From Macrotrachela quadricornifera (Eukaryota; Rotifera; Eurotatoria; Philodinida; Philodinidae), in NCBI GenBank assembly GCA_022393335.1, contig JAJEKB010021331.1, positions 861,313-925,312 of the forward strand: a stretch of 64,000 nt of DNA, read 5' to 3'. The notes beneath the pieces are model-generated. The model made no database searches, was not told the DNA's origin, and saw only the letters and a program-made list of their open reading frames with translations. Shown one piece after another: positions 35,282 to 47,344 of this stretch. Position 1 is the stretch's first letter. Each line of letters begins with the position of its first letter. A program made the translations under genes and the position numbers.

Positions 35282-36438
35282 ATGTCTCAATCTGTTAAGA
35301 TTGTTCGTGTGCCATCGAAGCCATCATTTCGAAGCAAAGATAAGGTACTGGAAGTACAAGATATATTGACTCTTCCATGTCAATAAATAAGAATCCAAAT
35401 GAAATTTTTTTTTCTTACAGGTTAAACCTCAATCTAAATCGACAGAACCAGAGAATCATCATCTGTCTTCATATTTCAATCTATCTCAATCGGCAAATTT
35501 TCGTTCAATCAATCATTCTTCTCATACGACATTGGTGAACAAAGAAGGCAATTTTGTCCTTCGAGATGTATGGGAGTGAGTGATCAAAAGGAAAGCAATT
35601 TTTATTTAAAATTAGGTAATATTTTCAAAAGAACGAAAAAAGATATTCCGAAAAAACGACGACAATCTCATTTGCTCTGGATTCTCATCTGTCCCATTCT
35701 CATAATATTACTGTTGGCAGCTATAGCATTGGGTATCTCCGGTGCTGTTTTTGCCCTCACGAAAACAACCATGTCTTCGATTACTACCGGTATGCATATT
35801 TATTTACGAGTATCTCCAGAAAACATATCTTCAGTCTCTTTAAGTCCTGTATATGGATGAATCCATCTCACTTAATTGCAAATTGTTTGTTTTTATTTTG
35901 TAATCACAGAAACTAGTACCAATCCTTGGACGATCTTGACAGCAAATATTACATCGACAAGTACAACTATTACCAGCACAGGTAAGACATTTGCCATTAT
36001 AGTTATTTAATACATACAGAAAATAACGTCTAGAATCATTATGTTTCCATATCAGTTCTAAGTACTCATAACGGTCTTTCAAATGACATATCACACTATA
36101 ATAGAAAACATGAATTAATCGAAATTTGTTGCTCTTTATTTAGTACCGACGTCAACAGTAACAATACATTGTGAGTTCATGTCAATATTTACGAAAAATA
36201 AATGATGTTTCTTCTACTAGTTCCTTACGCTTGTGGTAACATGACCTTTTACAATAATACAGAACTCGCTGGCACTAATATCGCATCTGCAATAATGAAT
36301 TACACGAGTTGTTGTTCATTTTGCTTAATGACTTCAGGATGCGTGGGCTTCACATTAGTTGTTTCCATTAACGCTTGTTATATAAAGAGTACCATTATAA
36401 ATTCTTCTGCTCCTGATCGATACAGTGCTAAATACTGA
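35282..36438 (+). CDS. Single-pass membrane protein with PAN/apple-like ectodomain
   Basis: My gene model has six exons: 35282-35344, 35421-35575, 35632-35789, 35910-35981, 36144-36170 and 36221-36438. All phases agree. The second intron (35576-35631) is the least certain. The protein starts MSQSVKIVRVPSK, has a basic stretch (KKDIPKKRRQ) followed by one membrane segment (LLWILICPILIILLLAAIAL). A Thr/Ser-rich linker follows, and the last exon carries a cysteine-rich domain with ACGNMTFYNNTELAG, CCSFC, SGCVGFT and ACYIKS. This pattern fits a PAN/apple domain, which binds proteins or sugars. The basic residues before the membrane segment suggest a type II topology with the C terminus outside. 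The ligand is unknown. Confidence 0.65.
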
Positions 36439-38540
36439 ACTATCTTCTTATATGATTTCATTCGTTCGTTTCTGACTCTTTTTTCAATAAATAACCTTCA
36501 TATTCATACGTACAAGAAGATACGGAGTTGATTAAATACAAAATAGTGAAATATTCTCAAGAAGCTTACGAGGGAACTTCCCCAGGTGTTCAAGCCGTTT
36601 AGACACCATCTTTTGGCGACAAGTAGACTTTGATGAAATATGAAACACCCCAAAAGGATACGTGCGCTTACGCCTTTCTTGTAGAGTTATAGCCATATTA
36701 GTAGAATTTCAGCCTGTAGCTCAGTATGAACCAATAAATCGCATGACATTACTTTGAGCTGAAACTTAGCCCAAAGATCACTATACTTATCACTAGAATG
36801 CACTAAAAATTTTAGTCCAAAAAAATGTTTCCTTCATGAGATATTACACTTTGAAAAAATACGAAATTCACGCGCATTTTATACACTGTAAAAAAAATCC
36901 GGATAAGAATCAATGATTGCCCTTTCGAAAATGACTGATAAACCCTCCAAGGGTTTATGGCAATGAGAACAATCCTTTGTGGGTACATCGGCGATAGCGT
37001 TTATTAGACGATGGGTATATCAGGAGCGTGAGGGTATATAAAGTGATATAAGTGTTTCTTATTCTACGGTTTTTAAGAGTGAGTATCTGAGAAAATCAGA
37101 TGCTTGTAGTGCGACGTTGGCAGTTGAACATCTTCGATTGGGCTGATTTTTTAATATGTTGTAGCTGGCATAGCCAATATGACTTTCTCAAAGTTTCAGC
37201 CTTATAGCTTGTATTGGCGAAATGTGAGAACCATAACATTGATCATAATTTTTATATATTTTTTCAAATACGCATCTTTTCATATTTTTGTAATTTATGT
37301 TTGTTTATTGAGACTAGCAACAAATTATGCCAGCTAACATACATCAAAAACACTGATTCTGGTCTAACTCTAGCTATTTATTATTAAAACTGTAATGAAA
37401 AAGCAGCATAAAAACTATTATACCTGATGGCATGTTCAGGTACTATAATAAAACTCAGTCAAAAACATGTTATACTTGTATACCTTATTGTGGGCACGGC
37501 CAACGAGATAGAAAGCTGACATTTTTACCACAGACTCAGGGGATCAGGCCTAACAATTGGTGAAAATTTCGCTCGTGGCCCATGAAGTTCAAGAGAATGA
37601 CCAAAGAAACAATTTTAATCAAATAACTAAGAGAGGGGCCCATGATGCCATCGAGTATTATATCTGATATCGAAGCACTTGTCAAAATTTTTATTTCATC
37701 TGATGTTCTCATCTTGTTCAGCATCATCTGAAACCTCTAAATCCAAATTTCTAGCGCATTTAATTGAACTGGTGAAAACTTAGCTCAATTTTACTGTCGA
37801 ACACTCAAAAGTCAATCTGAAGAATTCTGTCAAAAATTATCTATATAAAGACAAGTAACGTTCGTCGCTTCGATTCACTTGACCCGCGACTGAATCAAGA
37901 AAAGTTGTAATATCTCTCCCTACTCTATTTTTCATTTACATTCTTCACATAACACAAAGTAGAAACACGTGTATCATTTAAGATTTTTATACTATCCTAA
38001 AACTATCATTATAGAATATAGGATAAAATTCACCAAGGTAGCGTTCAGCCTGTGAATTCGTTGACCCTTTTCTCAGAGAAATCTTACACCACTACATTTA
38101 AGTAAACTTTGTCCAATCGTATTAGATATTCCAACCCTTGATTCCATATAGAATCATAAGAATATAAAACTCTTTCAATTAGTTCTCATTTTATAAAACA
38201 GAAATTTTGCTTAAAGAACGCATCATTTTATGAGCTTAATTCCTTATTATGATCCTGATCATTTAACAGTAATGACATTGGTTTAATCTGCTAAGAATCA
38301 ATTTACAAATGATTCAATTGTGTCTGTACTAAAGCACAATTTTTGCGATCAACTACGAGAACGACTAGCCGTTCCATCTGTCAGACTTCTTTGATCAGCT
38401 GATAATTCATAGTTCTCATTCGCCTTTTGCACGTTTTAATTATTTCAACAAACAAGTCAAATCATCATAGAATCCATCCATCAGTTGGCTTCTAGTATCA
38501 CACAATGACTCCTGCCGCATTTCACATCTAAGACAAAGTT
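36439..38540. other. Gene-free stretch with decayed transposon-end similarity
   Basis: There is no gene. 37189-37250 (aaagtttcagccttatagct, then tgagaacca and taacattg) resembles the inner part of the TIR of the element at 900-2690, and 36706-36790 has a weaker match. An old relative of that transposon may have decayed here. Confidence 0.4.
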
Positions 38541-38544
38541 ACAC

Positions 38545-39070
38545 GTCTTCACTATGCCCCTATTTTTCTCATGCTGTCACCACGAATGTCATGCAATTTG
38601 CGACAAATTATCCTGTGAGATATTTTTCTATGTCTCTATTAGAAGACAGCTCCTATGCCTACGTAAAAAGGAACAGCTAGTCGTTCGTCGGCGTCTCTCC
38701 GGAACACCACTCACGGTTAGCTGTTCTATACATCAAACTTTATCGGGTACCGAAGCTTTGCCTTCTAACTACTTAATTCGGCCATCATTCGCTTCTCTCA
38801 AAAGGCTCACAAATTTTTCTTAGAATAGGTAAATAAAATACAGTATTCTGCTCAAACTTAAGGCGCCGAAACAATATACCTATTCTTTGGTACACCAGTA
38901 TTCCGCTGAACTTCGATCGAGATTGCAACTCCAAGATAATGTGTTCCATAAAAACTCATAAATCTTTAAGTCTTCTTTGAAACACAACTTTTGTACCTAT
39001 TAGAGAGAACGACTAGTCATTCGTCCGCGCCTCTCCGGAGCGCCACTCACGGTTAGCCATTCCATGCATC
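38545..39070 (+). repeat. Two diverged copies of a ~335-bp segment
   Basis: Blocks at about 38670-38760 and 39003-39090 share acgactagtc(g/a)ttcgtc, then g(g/c)cg(t/c)ctctccgga and c(c)actcacggttagc, followed by t(a/g)catcaa(a/g)ctt. They are more GC-rich than their surroundings. A partial third block (gaacgactagccgttcc) is at about 38359. The nature is unknown. Confidence 0.5.
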
Positions 39071-39839
39071 AAGCTTTTTTCTCAGGTGACGATTAAATTC
39101 TTACGAGTTAGCTTTTTAGTGTTATAGGAAAACAATGTAATAGAAAGTAAACTCGATTTAAGTCGTGGGCGTTAATTACCTTTGATCAAATTTTGCAAAG
39201 AAAATTTTTTTTGTAAATTAACCTGTCCTTTGTGTGGAAAACTAATCTCAAGAAAATTTTAAAAAACTGACATCATTAATCGATTCCTCGACTCCAATTA
39301 CGCTCGCTCAAACTTTTTAAAATATATTTGTTTTCGTAAAAAACATTTTTTGTGAAAAAAGTAAGGTGCAGGCAACGTAAAAATCCAGTGAAATTTATTT
39401 TTATTTTTTTTCCATATGGTTTGATAGAGCGTGAGCTACTGATTACGATGAACTACTTTTTATTCTTTTTAGAAGCTATTTTCTAGTCAAAAATCGCAAA
39501 ATCCTTGAAAAACCCGGGTTTTCCCCCAAACCAGGTTTTGTGACAAAATATACAAAAATGACTATGTTCCTGTTCTTGAAGATTTTTGAAAATATTATTT
39601 TTAGATTCAGCATCAAAAACTGATTCTAGAAATCGTCTGAAATCATTACTATCCCAAAATTTTTTCTAATGGTGGCATTTCTAAAATGTTCCACTACACT
39701 ACTAATAGGCGGATCTTGTAAACCTATCTAGTTTTTGTAGGGAGGTGCGAAAGTCAATTTTTTATTTTATTTTAATCTTCATACCAGCCTCTATAAAAGT
39801 ACGTATCGCTTTTGTTTTGATCTATTTTCTTTATGGAGA
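39071..39839. other. Gene-free stretch before the assembly gap
   Basis: I looked on the minus strand for the missing last exons of the transporter upstream (41524-39850) and did not find them. No other gene is visible. Confidence 0.4.
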
Positions 39840-39849
39840 AAAGTTCACT

Positions 39850-41524
39850 TTACTGATGGTATAGGCAATCGNNNNNNNNNNNNNNNNNNNNNNNNNNNNN
39901 NNNNNNNNNNNNNNNNNNNNNNNNNNNNNNNNNNNNNNNNNNNNNNNNNNNNNNNNNNNNNNNNNNNNNNNNNNNNNNNNNNNNNNNNNNNNNNNNNNNN
40001 NNNNNNNNNNNNNNNNNNNNNNNNNNNNNNNNNNNNNNNNNNNNNNNNNNNNNNNNNNNNNNNNNNNNNNNNNNNNNNNNNNNNNNNNNNNNNNNNNNNN
40101 NNNNNNNNNNNNNNNNNNNNNNNNNNNNNNNNNNNNNNNNNNNNNNNNNNNNNNNNNNNNNNNNNNNNNNNNNNNNNNNNNNNNNNNNNNNNNNNNNNNN
40201 NNNNNNNNNNNNNNNNNNNNNNNNNNNNNNNNNNNNNNNNNNNNNNNNNNNNNNNNNNNNNNNNNNNNNNNCACATACCAAAACATATTCCACTAACAGG
40301 TATCATCAATATAGCAAATTTTCCACAAAATGGAATCACGAGACACATGGTACCTTGAAGTAATAGTCCAACGAATGCTACTAACCATTGATATTTTGGA
40401 TAATATTGATTAAGTTTCACTGTTAAATAGACACCAATAATGTATGGAAGAAATCCAGGTAACCATAATAAACCCAGTTGCAATTCAGTAGCATTCATTA
40501 CTTCACGCATCCATATTGATATTGTTGGTTCAAGAAAAGCTAAACTAACCTTTGTCTAATAGAAAGATTAAATTCAATTAAAAAACAACGAATAGAAATG
40601 ATGTTTTCTTGCCATTGCTAATGCTCCAGCACAGACAGTTATATAAGGATCTTTTAATAAACGCCAAATAGGTGTTCCTTTTGGTTTGACCGGAGTAGAA
40701 TCATTTGCAAAATGGAATCGAGCTGAAGGCATAGTTATAAATAAGAGTATTCCATCAAATAAAGCAATAAATGCGAAAGTTATAAATGGTACACGTTTAC
40801 CAAAAAAATGATATAAAATTCCTATAAAGAAAAAAACAATTTCACATTCAGGTGGACTTATTCATTATTCTCTACAAACCACCAAATGATGGTGCAATCA
40901 ATAGACCAAATGATATAAATGCTAAAGCAATTCCTAATCGTCGACTTCGGCTAGTTTTATCTTGATATCGATCAGCAATCATCGCTAAATTAGAATAATA
41001 TTCTACAAAACTATAACAATCTCAATGGGTCATCATATACCTAAACCAGAAGTATCTGCAAATGCTGAACCAATTCCTTGAAGACTTCTTGCTAGTAATA
41101 AAATTCCATACGATTGACCAAATGCAAATGTCATTGTTGAAATAAAAATAACACCAAGTCCAAAACACATCGGTAGGTCATAACCAATTCGATCAATTAA
41201 TGCACCGCTAAATGGATTAACAATTAATTGAACTATTGCTTTAGAAGTAAATAAAATTCCAACTAATACATCTTCATTTTCTTCGGATATATTCTTAATA
41301 ATATGTTTCCATTTTCCAATACTTTCCAAATAATCAGGAATAATTGGTACCTAACAAAAAAGAAAAAGATCTGTATTCTATCGAAAATAGCATTGAGCAA
41401 TTCCTCTACTTACAATAACCATATAAAGCATATTATTAAGTAATAAAGCCACACATACAATAAGCATAATTAAGCGTGTTGGTCGTGAAGATATTTCAAC
41501 CATACTTTTGATTGTATTCCACAT
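39850..41524 (-). CDS. SLC18/VMAT-like vesicular amine transporter, incomplete
   Basis: This is a major-facilitator protein. Exons on the minus strand are 41524-41414, 41350-41041, 40987-40880, 40821-40613, 40555 into the gap, and a piece at 39871-39850. The protein starts [20 protein letters not shown] and has the VMAT-like sequence [20 protein letters not shown], the MFS motif [13 protein letters not shown] and [12 protein letters not shown]. It also has [16 protein letters not shown] and [10 protein letters not shown]. These match the vesicular monoamine/acetylcholine transporter family, proton-driven loaders of synaptic vesicles. The 400-N gap removes helices about 9-10. After it only AIAYTI(S)-like sequence is seen, and exons for the last two helices are not found downstream. 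The fourth intron appears to be GC-AG. Confidence 0.75.
39872..40271. other. Assembly gap of 400 N
   Basis: The gap interrupts the transporter gene; its round size suggests an estimated length. Confidence 1.
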
Positions 41525-42093
41525 ATTGAATAGATATTCTTGAAATGAATTTAATGTTGATTTTATTCTTGTGTAATTTTTTTTTATCTATATTCAAACA
41601 AAATATAACATTTATGATCATTATCTTCCGATAGAAATCTCAACTGAATATAGTAGATTCGGTTAAAATTCTGATCGGAAATGCTTCTTCGTACAATTAG
41701 AACATTAATCACTCGTCTACGTAGATGTAACATGGAAGAAGCATCAGGAGAAGGATGGATTATTAGATCGAAAAAAAATCATTATTTGTCCTTTTACTCT
41801 GAACAAATGTGTTTTTTTTCGCGTCTAAAAAAATATCTACATATAGATTTGCTCGAATTTTTCTTTAATAGAAAGGATTGGTTGTTATTCTTTACTGTTT
41901 TGATTTAATAAAATAGAATTTTTAATTCAATGGCGAAGATTTTAGTTATTCTTGAGAAGAAATTTATTTACATAAATAATTGATGGTCAAAAACTAAATT
42001 ATTATTCGAGAAAAATAATTTTATATTCTGTCACAATCAACAAAACTGATCAGTAAAGTAGAATAATCAATTAAAGTCGATAGCTAAACTTAC
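41525..42093. other. Spacer upstream of the transporter gene
   Basis: A plus-strand frame at 41681-41908 (MLLRTIRTLITRLRRCN) has no recognised motif and I do not support it as a gene. The region probably holds the transporter promoter. Confidence 0.4.
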
Positions 42094-42402
42094 ATGAGAA
42101 GTGTGTATAACCATGTAGCGAGCTTCACTTCTGTTAGACTGAGAAAAACCTTGTTCATGTCTTATGTCTTCCCCCTCTTCACCACACTACAACAACAAGA
42201 ACTCAACCACTTTTTCTTCACCTGTCTTAGGAGAATCTATGGTTGTCTATCTGTGAACGATCACCTCTTTTCCTTTTTATCAGGAGAGATCTCCTTAGAA
42301 GACATATGTATACGTTATTGGAATAATTACTTCTATGCCTTAGCAGATACGATTGATGACAAACTACTAATCGAAAATGCAAATATTAACGTTTTTAGAT
42401 AG
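42094..42402 (+). pseudogene. Probable C-terminal remnant of a LINE reverse-transcriptase ORF
   Basis: This 102-codon open piece (RKTLFMSYVFPLF, ELNHFFFTCLRRIYG, EISLEDICIRYWNNYF) has the look of the conserved region after the reverse-transcriptase thumb in non-LTR retrotransposons, where a short helix block precedes the end of ORF2. It is followed by a stop, then MWVERERTV-like sequence. It has no RT catalytic motifs itself. It may derive from the same family as the RT piece at 46100-46441. Confidence 0.45.
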
Positions 42403-44026
42403 ATGTGGGTGGAGAGAGAGAGAACAGTATTGCAGGCTTACACATCTCAAAACGTTATGATGAATACACCTCTATACTAGAGAAGATAACTTCCTGGTGC
42501 TTCGATCAAATCCTCTATGAATCCACACCTAGTTTTCCTATGGAAGACATATTCATCCTGGCAGACTCCCCTGAATCATTCTAGCTTGTGTTTATCTTAG
42601 TATCGTCTTTCTTGATAAACTGATCACGGTCAATGGTTATTTTGATACTTCTCTGTTATGTGTTTATTTCTACTCGTTGAGTTTTTCTGACAATCTTCTC
42701 TGCTCATACTACTACTTCTTCTCAATGATAAAACTTTCTTTTTTTGTGCACCATATGTACTGTTAGGACCACCTCAGGTCACCAGTTATTCGCAAATAAA
42801 TATATAATCGTCTAGCGACTGTCATTATTTTAGCTACTAACTCATATGAAGATAGTAAAGAATTCCAATGAGCGAAAAAGAACAGATGTTCGCGGAGAGA
42901 GGATACGTACGCTATCGAAGCAACACAATAATCACAAAAATAATGATGGATATGCATACCATATTTGATTGATTCAAGAAGAAGAGAAAAGAAGAAAAAC
43001 GTAAAGATAAATGCAGGTCTCGTAGAGGTCCTTCATTCACTCCTTCCTTTCTTTGATAATTTTCTTATGCTAGAATACTGTTTGTATGCACGAAAAACAT
43101 ATACGTACTTGTGACGATTTCCTTGTTAGTATAGAACTTGATAAGGATATATGCCAGTATAACCTTTTATTCTTTATAAGGAATCGTACTTTTTTGTATT
43201 TTCCTCGTCTGTTATATAGTACTTCGAAAGATACAGTGGCGCACTAATATATAAAATAACTGGGTCGACAATTCATGTATATAAGCTACAATCACACAGT
43301 AAGGATATGTGGGATAAGTCAACCCGCATATAGAGTTGTTTTTTCTGTTTATAGGGTAGATTAATATATGAAGCTTCGAAGAGGTTAAAGCTCTAAACAT
43401 TATATGTGATATCTAATTACCATGTATGATATGCATGGCATAAGTATCGGTTTAAAGAGACGAAAGAAGGAAAAGATAAAAAAGGAAGAAGAATGCGTGG
43501 AAGGAAGAAAAAAAGGAAAAGCGAGACAGATATGGAGAAGAAGGAGAGAGAAGAGAAGTGTACGTCAAGAACACTTAGATTGCCACAGTACTTTCTAGAG
43601 GTTTCTGTATAGGTGGAAAAATATTTATTAAAACTATTGCTCTTTCATAAGGTATCGATTTTTGGTGTACTCGAAAAGTGAGTACACTTCTAGAATCGGT
43701 CTGTATGTCCGGCCGTTTACACGATAACTGCCGAACGAAGAGTCAGAACGTGATGAAATTTTCTATATAGTTCACTTTCATTGATATCTCAGTCGAGTTC
43801 GAAGGCGAGCCAGATTGGATGAATCCTTCTTGAGTTATTCCAACAATACTGATTTTTCCCTATAGTTTGCGTATATTTTTCTATAGGAAAACTAGTATAT
43901 CGTCGGTTTGGTAAGAAAATTTTCTACCAAAGCCGAATAAAATCCCATTTGTTATATACTATTCGGTAGAGAGTTTTACGAGCTACAAAATGATCTATTA
44001 AATGTTGGCAAAATCAGGCTAGGAGG
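42403..44026. other. Gene-free stretch
   Basis: A purine-rich run lies at 43450-43560 (gaagg/aaagg repeats). No gene is recognised. Confidence 0.4.
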
Positions 44027-44085
44027 GTAATCATAGGTCTTCAAGTCCTATATTATGGAGGTGCCCTTAGGTCCTCAAGTCCTGA
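44027..44085 (-). repeat. Two units of the dispersed ~38-bp minisatellite
   Basis: The sequence reads gtaatcataggtcttcaagt and gcccttaggtcctcaagtcc, the reverse form of the unit repeated at 60685-60975. Confidence 0.6.
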
Positions 44086-44229
44086 CCAGCCATCCTATTC
44101 CGCAATGTTGAATATTACGGAATCAGTTCCGGTGCAGGAACCAGTTCCAGCGATTTCGGAATCGATTTGACCCTAACTTAATCATATCCGAAGGAATTCC
44201 AAGGAATTCCTTCTAATTTCAGCACTATA

Positions 44230-46076
44230 TCAATTCGTCGCGTAACATGTTGTCGCGTGCTTCTCTCTCTCTCTATTAATCGTTTTTTTTCAATATAAGA
44301 ATTGTGAAACGAATTTAATTAATAAATAAAAACTAGAGTAGTCTTTGAAACATGGATATGTTAAAGTGAAAAATAAGCTTAGTGAATGGGACAGTATTAC
44401 GCGACTGTGTTTGATTTCTAACGGTATCAGCAGTTTGAAACAATCAGCTTTTAATTGGATTTGATGCTCTGATAATGAATCTCGAGATAAACTTATTAAC
44501 AGTGACATTTAAGTTGTAGTTCCGAATTATGAGAATAAAAAATATAAAAAATTCCCATTTTTTGAGCAATAGTACTTTCATTCGATATCGTCAAAAAGCT
44601 ATTTTCAACTACAACTTACTTATGTCTCTAATTGAAAAACTGCTATCGGAAAAAGGGAAACCAATGGTCGGATTTGAAGGTTATATCTATACTCAAGAGC
44701 GAGCTACAGCAACCAAGTTGATTTTTCGATGTCGAAATCGAAACTGCAAAGGTAATCAATCAAGCACTGCTTTTGATTTCATCATAGAAAATATCTTTTA
44801 TTAATTAAGCTCGATGCCACACGAATTTATCAATGGACACTTTTCTTTCTCAATCAACAACACATAATCACGCTCATAATCCAGATCGTATTCCAGCTAT
44901 TCAACTCCATAATGAAGTTAAACAACGCGCTGCGACGACAGATCAACAAACAAGTTCTATTGTTCATTCGGCTTTACGAAAATTTCCTCTTCGCGCCGCT
45001 GGTGAATTGTCCCGAATTGATTAACGCTCTTTTAGGTTTCACCTAATGATTTCTATCAATTATCTACATTACATGCTTTAATGGCATCAGTTGTTATTCC
45101 TCTGGTCTACGGTCTCTTAGACGGTAAAAGCACCAAAGATTACAACAACTTCCTCGAAAAAATTCTCGAACAAGACGATTTTTCTCCTGATTCAATTCAA
45201 ACTGACTTCGAATCTGGCACTTAAAAATCAATCAAACAATCACTTCCAAACGTCTCTCATAAAGGTATGAGGAATATAAACCTGATTGTTTTATATTAAT
45301 TAGTCTCTCTTAGGTTGTCTCTTTCATTTTGATCAGAATGTTTGGCGGCACGTTCAAAACAACGGCTTATCAAAGAGATATCAAGAAGATGACAGTTTTC
45401 GAACTAATGTTAAAAAATTAATTGCTCTTGCTTTTCTTCCTATTACTGATATCATCAAAGGATTTGATCTAATCGCTGCCGATTTCGAAGAAGATGATAA
45501 CACAGAAAACTTAATTATTTTGAGAAAACGTATATCGGTGAACCGAAAAGAAAGGTAAAATTTTGTTTAAAATTTGAATTGATTGTTTGAATGTCCTTTT
45601 ACCTAGGAGTCAGACGAAAAAAACCATTATTCGATCACAAACTGTGAAATATTTACGATCGTATTATTACCAATCTTCCACGATCCAACAATGCAGTAGA
45701 AGGTTGGTACAATGCATTCGCCAATCGTGTTGCCATCTCTCATACAACCATCGCAAAATTAACCGAAAAAATTCGTCTTGAACAATCAAAATTTGAAATA
45801 GATATCGCTCAATTACTTCAAGGTCATGAACTAAAGCCAAAAAAAGCCTGCTGTCGTAAGCTCGACGAGCGCATCTCACGTTTAGCTCTTGCCTATGATC
45901 AATCACAAATCGATCAATATTTGAAAAATATTTCTTATAACATATCATTATAAACAGAGTCAATTTTTTTTCAATTTCTCATTTTTTCAACAAAAATTCT
46001 ACGCTAATTAACATCTTTTTCTTTCTTTTGTCTGAGAAGAGAGGGGCACGCGACGAATTAAGCGGCGTCGAATTGA
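44230..46076 (+). mobile_element. MULE-type (Mutator-like) transposon, degraded
   Basis: The ends are inverted: the left reads TCAATTCGTCGCG...TGTCGCGTGCTTCTCTC, the right reversed reads TCAATTCGACGCCG...CGTCGCGTGCCCCTCTC. The inside carries pieces of a MULE transposase with an N-terminal FLYWCH finger. I could not identify a ~9-bp target duplication. The element lies directly beside a LINE reverse-transcriptase remnant. Confidence 0.7.
44600..45953 (+). pseudogene. MULE transposase with FLYWCH finger, broken
   Basis: A FLYWCH-type zinc finger is at about 44640-44790 (KGKPMVGFEGYIYTQERA, then CRNRNCKG with paired cysteines, and the histidine pair HNHAHNPDR at about 44868). The DDE core is in pieces. 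The block with the first aspartate is deleted between PLRAAGELSR and NDFYQLSTLHAL. The second aspartate is in IQTDFESG, followed by a TAA instead of a sense codon (about 45222). LFHFDQNVWRHVQNNGL is well preserved. The third acid lies in NNAVEGWYNAF (about 45690-45722), and the last frame runs to a stop at 45953. Small AG/GT boundaries suggest former introns. Confidence 0.75.
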
Positions 46077-46099
46077 CTGTCCATCTTATCGAAAGGGTT

Positions 46100-46441
46100 T
46101 AAAACTGAGAAGAATGATCCTCAATGTAGTGGTTTAACGACTGCGACGTTCATTACGTACCATAGTGATTTAGACATCTGTCTTCCGAATAGTATCAATG
46201 ACTTATTCGTTGATGATTTAGTAAGTGTTATTTCCTGTCAAGTTGGCCTTAAGTACTCTGAGCAGCGCCTTGATCTTGAAAAATGCTGTAAAAATTTTCT
46301 CGATCATCTCGAATACTACTTGTTATTGTCGGATCAACCGATTAAACTCGATAAATTGGTTGCAGTGTTTTCTGCTCGAGGGATTCGTAATTCAAAATTT
46401 GGCGTCCATTTCAATGATAATTGCCAGACATTGATCAGATG
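46100..46441 (+). pseudogene. LINE reverse-transcriptase palm fragment
   Basis: Read in one frame, NDPQCSGLTTATFITYHSDL corresponds to reverse-transcriptase motif B (normally PQGSxLSP), and NDLFVDDLVSV to the catalytic motif C (normally F/Y-ADD). After these come QRLDLEKCCKNFLDHLEYY and a stop at 46441. The G-to-C change in motif B and the short length show a dead fragment. Its 5' side is cut by the MULE end at 46076. Confidence 0.7.
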
Positions 46442-47239
46442 AGTCCCTAATTTTAAATATCTTGATTATTTAATTTTCTCAGAATTGAGCTGAAATAAAT
46501 TATTAAAATCTACGATAGTTAAAGTAAGACAAAGAGTTTGTTTGATAAAATCTTTCAGACTATTTGGATGCACTTCTCCTCTGCTCCATAAACCTCTGTT
46601 CTCATCTTTAGTTCTTCCTCTTTTTACGTGGATTCATCCCATTTTCCCTCTATCTTCTAAAAAAACAACAAGATGATCTCGCTCACTTCTATTCTACTTC
46701 TCTTTTGACAAAAAATGTTAGTGGACAGATGTGCTGTTTACTGAAATCATTTTTTAAATATTTCTCTTTCTAATTCAATTGATTGTAATCTTTCATTTGA
46801 AAAAGGCAAATCTAACTGAATCTCCTAACTGCTGGTTGGACAAATAATTCACTGTAAGCTGCCTCCGAAGATCTAAACATTTTATCGATCATCGATCGAT
46901 ATTAGAGAAAGTCCTATGTTATGGAAAAGAGGATATAAATTCAAACCATATATTCTATTTAAGCGTCACCGATTTGGAATCAAATCCTTGGAGCTCGTCG
47001 ATTGCAAAGCCAAATTTCATCTGAACTTAGATTGAGTGGATCAATTGTATTGAAACTGATGCAACGTTATTCGAAGAGAGGCAAGAAGTTCACATGCTTT
47101 CAACCATTTATTCAGTAATATATGCGAGTTCACACAAAATAGATCAACAAGTTGGAGAAAAGATTCGGAAATCTGTATGTACTCTCGATTATACTAAAAA
47201 TTTGGACGCAGCGATCATGTTAATATGCAAATGTCATTT
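46442..47239. other. Gene-free stretch
   Basis: No gene or repeat is recognised. Confidence 0.4.
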
Positions 47240-47242
47240 TCA

Positions 47243-47344
47243 GATTGTATAAGAAAATCAGTAAAGTGGTACAAGAAAGTTTTTTTTCATCTATTAGGTA
47301 TGATAGTATATAGTGTGTTCGTTATTTATAAACTGCAGAGTGAT
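47243..47344 (+). pseudogene. Short piggyBac-like transposase relic
   Basis: The frame DCIRKSVKWYKKVFFHLLGM followed by VFVIYK resembles the CLRRSIKWY...NSYLIYKE segment of the piggyBac proteins in this window, but is clearly from another subfamily. No ends or other domains remain. Confidence 0.5.

Noticed and set aside
38554..38823. 89-codon frame
   Set aside because: It overlaps the duplicated GC-richer block, and its counterpart copy at 39000 is not open in the same way.
41681..41908. 75-codon frame upstream of the transporter
   Set aside because: No motif, and it lies in the likely promoter region of the divergent gene.
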